A DNA stretch of 64,000 nucleotides, from contig CM064868.1 of the NCBI GenBank assembly GCA_032719365.1, forward strand, positions 8,280,235 through 8,344,234, read 5' to 3'. Each line of letters opens with the position of its first letter. Position 1 is the first letter of the stretch. The translations under genes and the position numbers were made by a program. This document shows positions 12,271 through 22,914 of this stretch, piece after piece. The DNA comes from Prinsepia uniflora (lineage: Eukaryota > Streptophyta > Magnoliopsida > Rosales > Rosaceae). The notes below the pieces were generated by a model that saw nothing but the letters and a program-made list of their open reading frames with translations, ran no database searches and had not been told where the DNA came from.

Positions 12271-13039
12271 ATTAGTCACATATAACTATTATTGGGTACT
12301 TAAGTTTTTCTCAAAGTTTTATTAAAAATTTCGAACTTTTAGATTAAATTTTCATCATTTTTGTTGACCGTAAACGATATCGATATCGATATTTAGAGTG
12401 AGATATCCGTAAATTTGATTAATGATATATCCGTTGATATCGATATTTCAGTTCTTTTTTTTTCCTGAATATTTCAATTCTTGGATATTATCATATTAGT
12501 AGTCAAAAAACTCTTAAGAGTTCCAAGGAAAGTCAGCCTGGGGAGGCATATTAGCATGTGGGCCATATGTGAATGCTTAGTATAACAGATGATAAGAAGT
12601 TTGTTGCTTAATGCTTGTTGTCTAATGAAGATGTGAAACACAGGAAGATCCTGGACGCATGTGAAAATCAAAATAAAGAAGGACTACCCAGCGGTGCAAT
12701 ACACATCGTGGACGGTATATTTCTATCGGTACTATGATGTATTCAAAGACATTATAAGAAAACTAGAACACTTTGTAATCTTAAAACCTTGACTGATGGA
12801 AATGCAGTTCTGGCCTGTTCTGGGGTGGATAAACCACCAATATGTACCACTCCAACTCCGTGTCATCTTTTACAGTTTGGTTGCTTTTGGATGGTAAAAC
12901 CCAGACTTGAATCTCATTCTTCATTCATTCCTGTTATTCGTTTCCCGGTTCATTAACTGGCCGCCCTTGTACTTTCGTTTTCAGGGGAATTTTCCTAAAT
13001 TTACAGGCAAGATCTGTGGCATTGCCAAAGGCTAAGTGA

Positions 13040-15058
13040 ACCGGCGCAATGTTTGGAAATTGGCTTCAGATAATTGTGCTTCCTAGGAGTTTCTAGTTAG
13101 TTCACGAGATTGTCTTGAACAACTATTGAATCTGTATTTCATTCATACTTTTTTGTCATGTATGCTGAATCTTGTCCAAAATTTATTAATGAATAAATGT
13201 ACGATCTATGTATCTATTTTTCTGCCGTATAATGCTTTAGCCTGATGGTGTTCCACATTTGCATTTTAAAGAGACAACTCATAGCTCTAAGCAGGGGTGA
13301 CGTAAATTGTAGTAAACAAAGACAGCACAGAGTGCAAAGAAACCTTTGCTTATGTTGCAAACTTGGAAATTAGACTCCGTCTCTAATGGTGATCTCACCT
13401 TGAATTGAGGGTTTAATGTTACAGACTGTTTCAGTTACCTTATCAGATTCTGTCACAGCTTTGGTAAAATTGAAGGACATCATATTATACTCTTTGCAGA
13501 AAGGAGTACGAAAATTCTAAACAAGTCTTCTTATCCTGTAATAAACATTGAAATTACTCGGATTCTTAATTTCATGATCTATTTATTAACACATGAAATA
13601 TTATTGAAAGAAGGATAATGACAGTAAGATTTGACTCATTGTTGGAAGAAAAAGAAAAGAACTGTTTATGAAGATTAACTCCTTTTTTTTCTTTGTAAAG
13701 ATAACATGGAGCTACACATTAAGAAGATCACCATCATAGTTTGCTGAAAACACACCATCTTTGCACCATTAGGGAGCATATTAAGCACCCACAACACAAT
13801 TTATTTTGAGTTGAAGGAAGCACAAGCCCTTCAAGTAATAGGATAAGTAATAGTGGCACTAAGCCACTAGCCACGTTAAACAAACCCAAATATTCCTTTA
13901 TGCCCAAATTATACCACGTTCACCAAATATGTAGATAAGCTAAAAAAAAAAACTGAAATGTTAATGGACTGACAATGTTAATTTGCGAATGCAGTGGAAG
14001 TGAACAAAGTTTAGGCCATCTCTGGGCCTTATTGAGTGGGCTTAGAGCTTTAGGGTCTGCTTTAGTGGGCTCAAGTAGCAATTATGGGGTATGGGGAGCA
14101 ATCGTTCGTGGGGCTTAGGCATGTGTGGAGAACATAATTGAGCATGGTGGTCAAGTTGGGATGGTGGTTGAAGCGAAGAGAATTAGTGCTGGATATTTCA
14201 GGCTTATGGAAGACTTTTTATTTTATTTTTTATTTTTTTATCAATAATTATGGAAGAGACTATTGAATTGAATTTGAAGGAGAAAGAAGTTGAGACAAGA
14301 GAAAGGAGGAAGGTGCTTCAATTGAAAGTGGCTTTGCAGCTTGGGGGGAGACTTTCTAAGGCTCTAAGCTCAATCATTTTGGGGTTTTCTCTAAAAAATG
14401 TGCAAGCAAGCTATTCATATCATCATGTCTTGGATTAGATTTTCAGCTACATTCCAATTTTAATCATTTTTTTTATAATGTTTGTATGTGGTTTGAGTGT
14501 GTCAAAATGGAGAAAATTTGCCCAAAATTTCGTACTTTGACATTTCTAATCCAATTATTTTTGAAGTTACAAAGTATGCAGCTTGTAATTATTTGCTTTA
14601 ATATTGATTTGACCCAAGTGGGAAGCGATATGTAAATGTGTCACCATGGTTCCTTCGTAGACACTTGTTGTAGACTTGTAGTTGTTAATTGGTTCAGTAA
14701 ACGACAAAAGGCACTTATACTTTTTACTCGCCAACTGACGTTGATGATGAATCCATCTGGGCTATCGACACCAACTAACTAATAACTAAAGTCTCCAAAA
14801 TCACAGTAATAAAAGATTTGGGCTTGTAATCTGCAGGTAACCACTTAACCTAACGTGACCTCCATGATGACTACTCAAATTTGGGGAATTAATCATATTA
14901 TTATTTGTATACTACCCTTGTTTGTGGAAAGAATTACTTTTGGATCCACCTAAGTTCCTCCCATAACCAAACCGACGTACATACCCATTCTAAATTTCTA
15001 AACAAAGCTTTCAACTTTACCCACTGAGACTGAAACTAAAGCTCGAGCCTTGAGGAAG
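13040..15058. other. Intergenic DNA, no gene seen
   Basis: Presumed 3' flank of the PMP22-like gene, then AT-rich DNA, then the promoter of the BAP31-like gene. A 61-codon frame at 14250-14438 starts with a charged helix-like stretch but has no recognisable family, so it is not called as a gene. Confidence 0.55.
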
Positions 15059-16817
15059 ATGATTCAGCTATTGTTCATAGTGATAGTCTCGGAGATGCTT
15101 CTGATTCTGGCGTTTTTGTTTAGGACGCCCTTCAGGAAGCTGGTGATTTTGGGTCTGGATCAGATCAAGCGCGGCAGGGGACCCATTGTCGTGAAGACGG
15201 TGGCAGGAACGGTGGTTGCGGTGTTGATGACTAGCGTTTACGGCGTAGTTAAGATCAAGAACATCCGGATCGACAAAGGTGCTGTTCTTAGTCCCACCGA
15301 TCAGGTCCTCATGGTCAAGCACCTTCTCGAAGCCACACTCATGGGTAATTTCTAATTTCTAATTTTTTTTTTCTGTGGTCGATTATTCAAACTTAAATGC
15401 TGTGCAGGGGTTTCTTACTTCTGTTTTTAGTTTGGATTCCTTCAGTGTGCATGTGTTTGGTTTTGTGTTTCTTTTTCGTGATTTGTGATTGAAATTTACT
15501 TGCTTTAATGGATTTGGGAATGTGATGGATGATAATGATTGTAAATTTGTGACTTTATATTTCAGATCACTGTTCCATCTATGACAGTAACTTGTGATTG
15601 AAGCTAGCTCTGGATCTGGTTAATTAGTTCACAAGAGCCGATTTTCTTTTGCCTGCTTTGCTCATCCCCTAGAAATCTGATTTTATGCATTATGTTGTTG
15701 GTGGTTTAATTGTAACTTAATCTGTTTCAAATCAAGCTTGTTATAATTATGGGTCCAAAATCATGAGAGTCAGATTAGGCCACCCTTATACTCTGCCACA
15801 TGATCAAATAGAAAACTTCAATTATGTGAACAGTCTATTATAGTTGCTGGCAGAGTTAGATTTGGCCACCCTTGGCACTAATTTGTTTGGCTGGAGCCTG
15901 GAGGATCTGATTTGCGATTTAATCGTCACAGAAAATTGTGAATTGTATGTCTTGTTCACTTCGGCTCCAATTACAAGTAATGTTCAAGTCTGCTTACCAC
16001 CATATATCCCTTTGGAGCAAGATAAGGGTCATTCTATCTGGGAAAAAATATGATAATATCAACTCCATTGTTTTTTGGTATGGTTTGTATCAGCATAGGA
16101 GTATCTTATTTGCTCCTATACTCTTGCATTCCTCCAATCTTTGTTAAATGCTTTTTCAGTGTTTATTATGCCATCAGTGCTTTTCAAAGTTAACTGATGT
16201 TTATTGAGTTCTTTCACTTTGTTGTGCACTCTTTTCATCTCTTGCCACTTTTATCTGATCTGATGGGGATGAATGGAGAAAAAACCAGTTGATCATGATG
16301 TTCTAGGTCTAGGGAAACCACCTTGCTACTGTTTCTGCTTACCAGATGTTGATTTCAAGGAAGAGTTTCATGATTTAGTCTTGCTCACTGATAATTTTGT
16401 TAGCCGTTAACCCATTTGTGTTGGCCCCTTGCAGGAGGCTCCCTATTCCTTGCTCTTATGATAGACAGACTGCACCACTATATTAGGGAGCTTCGTATAC
16501 GAAGGAAGAGCATGGAAGCCATTAAGAAGAAGAACCGGGGTCTTGAGGATGGCAAACCTAGCGGTTTGGATGAGATCAAAGCCCTGGAGAATGAGATGGC
16601 TGCATCGCGCACAAGACTGAAACAGCTGGAATCTGAAATTGAGGCAAAGACAAAAGATGTTCGTACTGCAGAATCCAATGTTCATGCTCTAAGAAAACAG
16701 TCTGAAGGGTTTCTTCTTGAGTACGATCGTTTACTTGAAGAAAACCAAAGTTTAAAAAATCGGTTGCAGTCATTGGACCGGAAATTGTCACGTTCAGGTA
16801 GCAAAAAAGATTCATGA
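15059..16817 (+). CDS. BAP31-like ER membrane protein
   Basis: Two exons, 15059-15344 and 16435-16817, joined by a 1090-bp GT-AG intron, give 222 residues, the usual length for plant B-cell receptor-associated protein 31-like proteins. The start is the ATG giving MIQLLFIVIV, the typical N-terminus. Three hydrophobic segments are visible (about residues 1-21, 42-63 and 88-105). They are followed by the family block LALMIDRLHHYIREL and a coiled coil from about 140 to 213. The C-terminus KKDS is a dilysine KKxx signal, which returns membrane proteins from Golgi to ER. Animal BAP31 works in ER export and quality control of membrane proteins; a similar role here is inferred. A diverged relative follows about 660 bp downstream in the same direction. 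Confidence 0.9.
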
Positions 16818-17476
16818 GAGTTTTTCATGGGATTTTTTTTTTTACCTTCTATTTAATTTTCACAATAGTTGTTTGGGAGTGTTTTGAGATGGATTTATTG
16901 GTTCATGACATTTGAGTTATCATCGGATTTTTCCAATGTACATGGGATAATCAAAATTATTGATTTTTCCCAAAACATCTTTGTAAAAAATCAAACAAAT
17001 TGAATATTATTTAATGATACGTATAACATATGTACTAATTAAACCTACGGTTTGATACTAAAATCGTTATATACTTTGATACATATGATAATAATGCGAT
17101 CTCCAATTTTTTTTATTTTTTATCTAACGCTGTTATTGGCTAGCACTGTTATAAAGATTTGCTATAAGTATCTCAAAAGTATCGTTAGATACAATTTCGT
17201 TTTCATCTGGATTTCAGTGGGCAACTAGTTTGTTGTAGCTCAGTTCAATATATGATTTTTGTTCCTCCCTAGATTTTTGTTTTCACTGTTTATATGTATA
17301 AGATAACAACACTAACCTTAACCTACTCAAATACTCACTCCATGTTTTAATATAACTAGGATTCCCAACTAGCCCTGAACTCCTTATACATCAAGGAAAC
17401 CTCCCAAGCCTATATAATAACTGCACGCCCAACACGATTTACATAACCACAAATCTGCGCGCACTACGTGTAATTG
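16818..17476. other. Spacer between the two BAP31-like genes
   Basis: AT-rich DNA holding the 3' flank of the first gene and the promoter of the second. A 'tataata' stretch near 17412-17419 is a possible TATA box about 60 bases before the ATG at 17477. Confidence 0.45.
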
Positions 17477-18967
17477 ATGATGGAGTCTGGTCTCAGAGCT
17501 GCTGACAGAATCGTTCAGAAGGAGGCTGCTCTCGGTGCCGCCAGAAACGTTCAGGAGGATGCTGCTCTCGGAGCTGCCAGAAACGTTCAGGAGGAGGCTG
17601 TCAGAAACTGTGACTCGTTTTACATTCGTCGGACTCTCAAAACCATGGTACTATCAACCAGAAAGCTTGACTCGTTTTGCTTTGAATTTGTGAAGCCTGC
17701 GCTCTGGCTCATCGTCCTTGTTCTTGGCTTTAGTATGATCCTAAAGCCTCTTCTCGGTTTCCCTCTTGATTGGATTATCCTCGGTAATTATACTTTCTTA
17801 ATCATTTATTCAAATTTTTTGCTTAATTTTTCAGTTATGTTTGGTTGTTTCAATTTCAATTTTCAACTACTCATCATCATGTTTGATTATGTTTAATTCC
17901 CACTTGCAGGATTATTCATGTTTCTCGTTGCTTCCTTGCAAAGGATGCACAGCGACATTAAAAAAATACAGAAACATGCAAAGGCCTTGGTCAAGAAAAT
18001 CAAGCGCAACAATTACAGTTGTCTTCTTGGAGAAGCAGAGAAGAACCAATCGGCTCAACTTGGGACCAAACCCAAACAGGAAGATGAATCCGATGATGTT
18101 AATGTTCCTGTTGTATTTCCAAAGGAAGAGTTCAACCTCAAAGAGTTAAGACAGAAGGAACTTGATGTATCTCAAAAGTACGAAACTTTATTTGATCAGA
18201 AAGACAGGGAATTGGAATGGATGACAACCAGAGTGTCCCAGCTTGAGCTTGAGCTGGAAGCAAAAGGATTAGAAATTGAGGGAATCAAAGCCAAAGAGAT
18301 TTCTCTAAAAAATATTTGTATAGAAATACTCGATGAGCATAAAGTTTTGGTTGACGAGAATTACAGCTTCAAGGAACAGCTTCAATCCTCTGAAGACAAG
18401 CTCAAGGAGATTGAAGCTAAGGTCAAACACACAGAATGGGAAAAGAATAATGCCGAAGCTAGGGAGACAGCATTCTATGAAGATTTTCTTGCTTATGATC
18501 GCTTCCCGGATAATGAAGTGAAGAAATATCAAACATGGATCAACCAACTGAGTTTTGACCTAGAGACCAAATCAAAAGATGCCATTGCTCTAAGCTCTCA
18601 GTTCAGAGAGCTACAAATTGAGCAAGGCATTGTTCTTGACGAGAACAAGAGTTTGAGGGACCAGTTGGAATTTTCAAAGGCCAGATTCAAAGAGTTGGAG
18701 TCTGAATTCCAGGATGCAGTGGAAAATGTATTTGTTTTAAAGCAACAATCAGGGTATGATGAGTTGCTTAAGGAGAAACAATACCTGGAATTTGAACTGG
18801 AGGTGAAAGCTACAGAAGTTAAAGCAGCAGAAACCTACATTAATGCTCTAGTTGAACAGAACACAAGTTTAGCCAGACAGTTGCAGTTGTTGAATGATGC
18901 CAAATCCAAAGACAGGATTCCGCAAAGCCAGACAGCAGGGGAGCCAGAAGATTGGGATTTTGTCTGA
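17477..18967 (+). CDS. Long coiled-coil relative of BAP31
   Basis: Two exons, 17477-17783 and 17910-18967, with a 126-bp GT-AG intron, give 454 residues. The intron sits at the position equivalent to the one in the upstream BAP31-like gene, just before a hydrophobic block (LFMFLVASLQRMHSDIKK) that aligns with that gene's LFLALMIDRLHHYIRE block. Two membrane segments are likely (about 73-92 and 98-112). The rest is one long acidic and basic coiled coil (about 145-440). The N-terminus differs from BAP31 and has a 12-residue tandem repeat around AALGAARNVQE. No dilysine signal is present; the protein ends DWDFV. I infer a tandem duplicate that lost the BAP31 N-terminus and lengthened its coiled coil. 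Two ATGs are adjacent (17477, 17480). Function is unknown. Confidence 0.75.
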
Positions 18968-19141
18968 GACTTGGCAGCAGCCAGGAATACATTTGAAGGA
19001 ATTTGCAGATGTTCTAGGGTCTTTTTAGGTTATTTTTCATAGCATTTGTTTAGCAGTTGAGTTTTAGTCTCATGGCAGTTGTTATATTTTTCTTTTATCA
19101 ATCACTTTCTGTTTTCTTTGACTGAATTTCACCATATTGTT
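18968..19141. other. Short convergent intergenic region
   Basis: 174 bp between the stop codons of the long coiled-coil gene (plus) and the MAPKKK gene (minus). It must hold both poly(A) regions; T-rich sequence near 19022-19105 is consistent with this. Confidence 0.5.
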
Positions 19142-20419
19142 TTAAAGTAAATGAAATGATAATAATCTGTGATGGCAAATACCCAGGAGTGTATTGATAA
19201 GGAGCTGATGAACAAACAACAATAATTCTTTGTGTACAAAACAAACAAAATATTTGCTAAGTTTGATCTTCCTAGCTTTACTACTAAAGCTTGATCCTTT
19301 TTCACAATTAGTGTCGAATTCACAATTAGTGTCAAATACCAAGCCAACATTAAGATTTGAAATTATAATCGTTGGCTCTGGCTGATCGTAAATATAATTG
19401 GCCTCATTGGCCTCGTTCCAATGGATTTCAATGGTGTTGGTTCTCACTGCGATCCAATCATCTTCATAACAACCCCAATTGGGCACTCTAGAAATCTCAG
19501 CCGGATGGCCGCCACTCAACTGTCTGATCCTTTCCAAAGCTGAACCCGAACAGCCACTATGATGAGTCGGATCCAAATCAAACTCTTCCTCCTCCCACAA
19601 GCCATGATCCAACACGGTGGTAGGACTGAGCGAATAATTGGGCGCCTCTAGAAAAAAACCGTGCTTGAGAAGCTCACTAGCTGACCACCTCTCCATTGGG
19701 TCTCTCATCAAGCACTTGGTGACAAAGTCTCTGCCTTGCTTCGATAGAGAGCTCGGCATCTCCGGCACCTCGCCGCAAAACCCAATCAGGTACAGGGCCG
19801 ATACCGGGTCGGAGACATCGACCCACGGGGACCGCCCGGTGGCCATCTCGACTACCGTACAACCTAGAGCCCAGACGTCGGCGGCAAGCCCCTGTTGCTC
19901 TCCGCGCGCCACCTCCGGCGCCATGTACAAGGGCGTCCCGCCAATTGGCAACCCATGATCGCAAATTACGCGCTTGGCGCAACCCAAATCAGCAAGCTTG
20001 ACATTGACCCCATTATCAGTGACCAAAATATTTTGAGGCTTGATGTCGCAGTGAGCAATTTGATTGGAGTGGAGATACTGCAGTCCAAGTAGAATTTGCT
20101 TTGCGTAGGATCTGATTTTGTCCTCGTTCAGACACCCGCCGTTTGTTCGAATTGCGTCAGAAAGTGTACCACCGGGGGCGTATTCGAGGAAGAGATTGTA
20201 GAAGACGGTGGCGTTCTCGGTGGAGATGCTGCAGCCTCTGTATGGCACAATCTGGACAGAGCTTAATGTGGATAAAATAGTTTGTTCCAGTTGAAGGGAT
20301 TGGGATTGTGAGAGCTTGGCTGACTTGACGGCGAAGACCTCGCCGGAGCGGTGAGACTTGGCAATGGAGACGGTGGCTGAGGAGCCAGTCCCAATGGTTC
20401 GACCTCTGGTCCAATCCAT
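19142..20419 (-). CDS. MAPKKK (MEKK-like, MAPKKK15-18 clade) Ser/Thr kinase
   Basis: A single-exon frame of 425 codons. The kinase domain covers about residues 4-256: glycine loop IGTGSSATV (9-17), ATP-binding Lys32 in FAVK, Glu45, catalytic loop HCDIKPQN (123-130, Asp125), metal-binding Asp144 in DLG and GTPLYMAPEV (161-170). The start MDWTRGRTIG and the HCD form (no Arg before the catalytic Asp) are typical of the plant MAPKKK15-18 group, intronless kinases linked to ABA and stress signalling. These phosphorylate MAPKKs. The C-terminus is odd: a 15-bp tandem duplication (FDTNCEFDTNCE, about 19302-19331) is followed by a basic then hydrophobic tail. That tail looks like read-through into former 3' UTR, making the protein longer than the roughly 340-370 residues I expect. 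The kinase call is firm; the tail may differ in other alleles. Confidence 0.9.
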   Translation of the reverse strand: MDWTRGRTIGTGSSATVSIAKSHRSGEVFAVKSAKLSQSQSLQLEQTILSTLSSVQIVPYRGCSISTENATVFYNLFLEYAPGGTLSDAIRTNGGCLNEDKIRSYAKQILLGLQYLHSNQIAHCDIKPQNILVTDNGVNVKLADLGCAKRVICDHGLPIGGTPLYMAPEVARGEQQGLAADVWALGCTVVEMATGRSPWVDVSDPVSALYLIGFCGEVPEMPSSLSKQGRDFVTKCLMRDPMERWSASELLKHGFFLEAPNYSLSPTTVLDHGLWEEEEFDLDPTHHSGCSGSALERIRQLSGGHPAEISRVPNWGCYEDDWIAVRTNTIEIHWNEANEANYIYDQPEPTIIISNLNVGLVFDTNCEFDTNCEKGSSFSSKARKIKLSKYFVCFVHKELLLFVHQLLINTLLGICHHRLLSFHLL

Positions 20420-20475
20420 TTTTAAAGATTTTGCTTTTTGATTTTGTTTGGTGGGAGCTGAAAATGCAGAAGGGG

Positions 20476-20483
20476 TTTATAAA
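20476..20483 (-). promoter_or_regulatory. TATA box of the MAPKKK gene
   Basis: TTTATAAA lies 57 bases upstream of the start codon, at a sensible distance for a short leader. Confidence 0.5.
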
Positions 20484-20485
20484 GA

Positions 20486-20527
20486 AAGATTTAAGATTTA
20501 AGATTTAAGATTCAAGATTCAAGATTA
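20486..20527. repeat. 7-bp tandem repeat in the MAPKKK promoter
   Basis: Six head-to-tail units of AAGATTT/C/A lie immediately upstream of the TATA box, with the later units drifting. Copy number could vary between alleles. Confidence 0.8.
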
Positions 20528-21464
20528 AAGGTGGCGTTGTGTTGGTGAGTGGTGTGAGTTTAGTATGGCTTCTGGGCTAAGCAAAGGCGAAAAGCAATGC
20601 CTTTTTAAAAACCTATATCACTCTTTGCCACTTCTTTCTCTTTCGGCTTTTGGACCAATGGGCGGCCGCCGTCTCAGTAATTCTCTTTTATGGCTTCCAC
20701 GTGGAAAAAGGAGGGTGCAATGTACAATTGGCCGGCGGTTACTTAGCCAGCACCAGAATATGCTTAAAGTGAATTTTATACATTTTGGCGCGCAACTGGC
20801 GGCACAATTCACCAGGACCTCTCGTGTAATATGTAGATAATAATACCACAAATTAAAATATAGATGAAAGTAAAATTACAAATAGTAAATTTTGAAAAAA
20901 AATCTTTGTGAATCTCTTTTATTATGCCATGAAACATGTATCATCATCTTGATTTCAGTTCAATTTAAAAATGGGTTTAATTCACACTACATATTCTAAA
21001 AAATATGTATGAGTTAAAGACAGAATTTTGAATATTAGTTCACTTTCAGATGTGAATTACTTGCATATAATTAAAGAATTGATTGAAATACCGTAAAATA
21101 TGGTGTAAATTGTGAATTTATTTTGTAACACGCAAACTAAGTATATCTTGATAGTAATACAATATAATACTAATAATAATAATAATAATAACTTGTGACG
21201 GCAGGTGGTGACGTAGAATGCGGTGGGTATATATAATGATGGATGGAAATTGAATGGATAATTTTCATGGGATATTCTTATTGGTTGATATAGGTAGGAA
21301 GTTGGATAATATATTTAGTGATTGGATTGACTTTAATTAACGACACTTTGGCTTTTCAATACTCTTTTAAGTACAATTCCACTAGCAATATTTACATTAG
21401 TAATTTTTTTTTTTATAAAAAATGAAAAAAAAAATCTCTAAGATATTGGATGGATAATGTGTAT
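20528..21464. other. MAPKKK upstream and AT-rich intergenic DNA
   Basis: Gene-poor stretch with a (TAA)n microsatellite at about 21171-21192. The 20565-20851 part is GC-richer and open in two frames but has no recognisable domain, so no gene is called. Confidence 0.5.
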
Positions 21465-22291
21465 TAGGGGTGGTTGCGGTTCAGTAACCGCGACTTTTTG
21501 CCCAAACTGCAAACCGACCGACTATTTGCGGTATGGTGATTTTTGAAACCGCAAACCGACCGTGTTTTGCGGTAAACCGCAAAATGCGGTTGGTTACCGT
21601 GAATTAGCGGTTTAAAACCGCAAGTTCTTTTTGTGTCATAAAAATCCAACTTCTCAAGCATCACAACCTAAAGAAAATTAAAGTTAAAACTTCTCAAGCA
21701 TTCAAATTCCAAATTCTTTAAAGTTACAAACGAAAAGGAAACTACAATGCAAAATGAATTAAAGTTATAACCCAAAAGAAAATCCAATTTAAAGTTAATT
21801 AAAGTTACAAACTAAAAGGAAAATGTAATGCACCAAGATTTCTTGAAGTGTAATTAAGAAAACCCATCAGATTGAATGGGTTGATAATACTCTTCTTCTA
21901 GACTAATTAGCCGTCCCATAAATGAAAGGGGTTCAAGTTGATTATATCATTATCATCAATCTATTCCACACACTAACATTAAGATGACGCCAAAACCAAA
22001 TACAAAAATGCAGAACTTACCTCTGCAAAACCAAATGCTCCAAGCTATCAAAACAGAAATCTCCAAACCATTAATTCACTTCAGCAACAATCCTTGCAAA
22101 AATCAAATTTGACATTAGAAATTCCCAATTAAAACCTAAATTTCGAAACCCTAACTTTGAAACAATCAATTTCAAAAATTAGGAACACAATAATTTACCT
22201 CCAAATTAACCAAGACAGACTTGAGAGAGGCTGAGAGCGGCTATTGAACTTGACAGTGGTGGCCGGCGGGTTTGAGTGAAGCTTGAGACAC

Positions 22292-22347
<56 letters not shown>

Positions 22348-22464
22348 AGTTGAGTGAGCGTGGTGGAGGTTGAGTTGAGAGAGAAGAGACAAAACTTAGA
22401 TTGATTGAGAGAGAGGAGGAGATGAGTTCGATTTGGGTCTGTGAGAGAGAAGCCGATTTTGAGA

Positions 22465-22518
<54 letters not shown>

Positions 22519-22906
22519 GAATGAGAATCAGAGAGTTGAGATGAGAGAGTGAGATCGCATATGGAGAGAAGTGAGGCTTAGGTTTGATTGCATCAACGGC
22601 TACGATTAATGGGTGTGAATAGAAAATAAATATTGTATGAAATATGTTGTATGAAATATATTTTACATAGAATATAAGTATATTATATTCAAAATAATAT
22701 ATTATAGACAATATTATTTAAAATATATTCTCGTTTGCGGTAACCGCAAATTTCGAAAATTAAATACAGCAACCGCAACCGCAAATGCAGTTCGGTTTTA
22801 AATACCGCAAATGCGGTTCAGTTTACCACAATTGCGGTTTCATTACGGTAAAGTATCGGTCAGTTTTTGCGGTTTTGCGATTTTTCGGTATAAAATGCCA
22901 CCCCTA
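21465..22906. mobile_element. Non-autonomous hAT element, 1.4 kb
   Basis: Ends are TAGGGGTGG and CCACCCCTA, flanked by a perfect 8-bp target duplication ATGTGTAT at 21457-21464 and 22907-22914. Both subterminal regions are packed with GCGGTT/AACCGC words in both orientations (about 21473-21620 and 22730-22890), like hAT transposase binding clusters. The interior has no transposase. It carries long (GA)n tracts at about 22295-22344 and 22472-22516, which make long runs of Ser-Leu frames on the minus strand that are not genes. Perfect duplications suggest a fairly recent insertion. Confidence 0.9.
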
Positions 22907-22914
22907 ATGTGTAT

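Larger units (their letters stand above)
3012..13039 (+). pseudogene. PMP22: PMP22/Mpv17-family peroxisomal membrane protein gene, disrupted
   Basis: Seven exons resemble plant PMP22 (Mpv17 family, a small four-helix peroxisomal membrane protein implicated in membrane permeability): 3012-3100, 3434-3540, 4510-4644, 4723-4798, 12644-12714, 12808-12893 and 12985-13039. All introns are GT-AG and phases match across joins. Recognisable pieces include QRHPLRTK, VYLGPFGHFLH, EQLTSSPWNN, DYPAVQYTSW and NHQYVPLQLRVIF. Two lesions break the frame. A 17-bp tandem duplication in exon 1 (3016-3032 and 3033-3049) leads to an early TAG. An 8-bp insertion in exon 2 (about 3473-3480) also leads to TAG. The end of exon 3 shows about 14 codons unlike the family but in frame. 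The fourth intron is about 7.8 kb because a Copia element sits in it. Exons 4-7 look intact, so loss may be recent. Unseen alternative exons or a sequence error could change the pseudogene call. Confidence 0.8.

Noticed and set aside
14250..14438. A 61-codon frame beginning with a charged helix-like stretch
   Set aside because: Low-complexity composition, no family, and no neighbouring exons with splice sites.
22195..22711. Minus-strand frames with long Ser-Leu runs
   Set aside because: They are translations of (GA)n microsatellites inside a hAT element.
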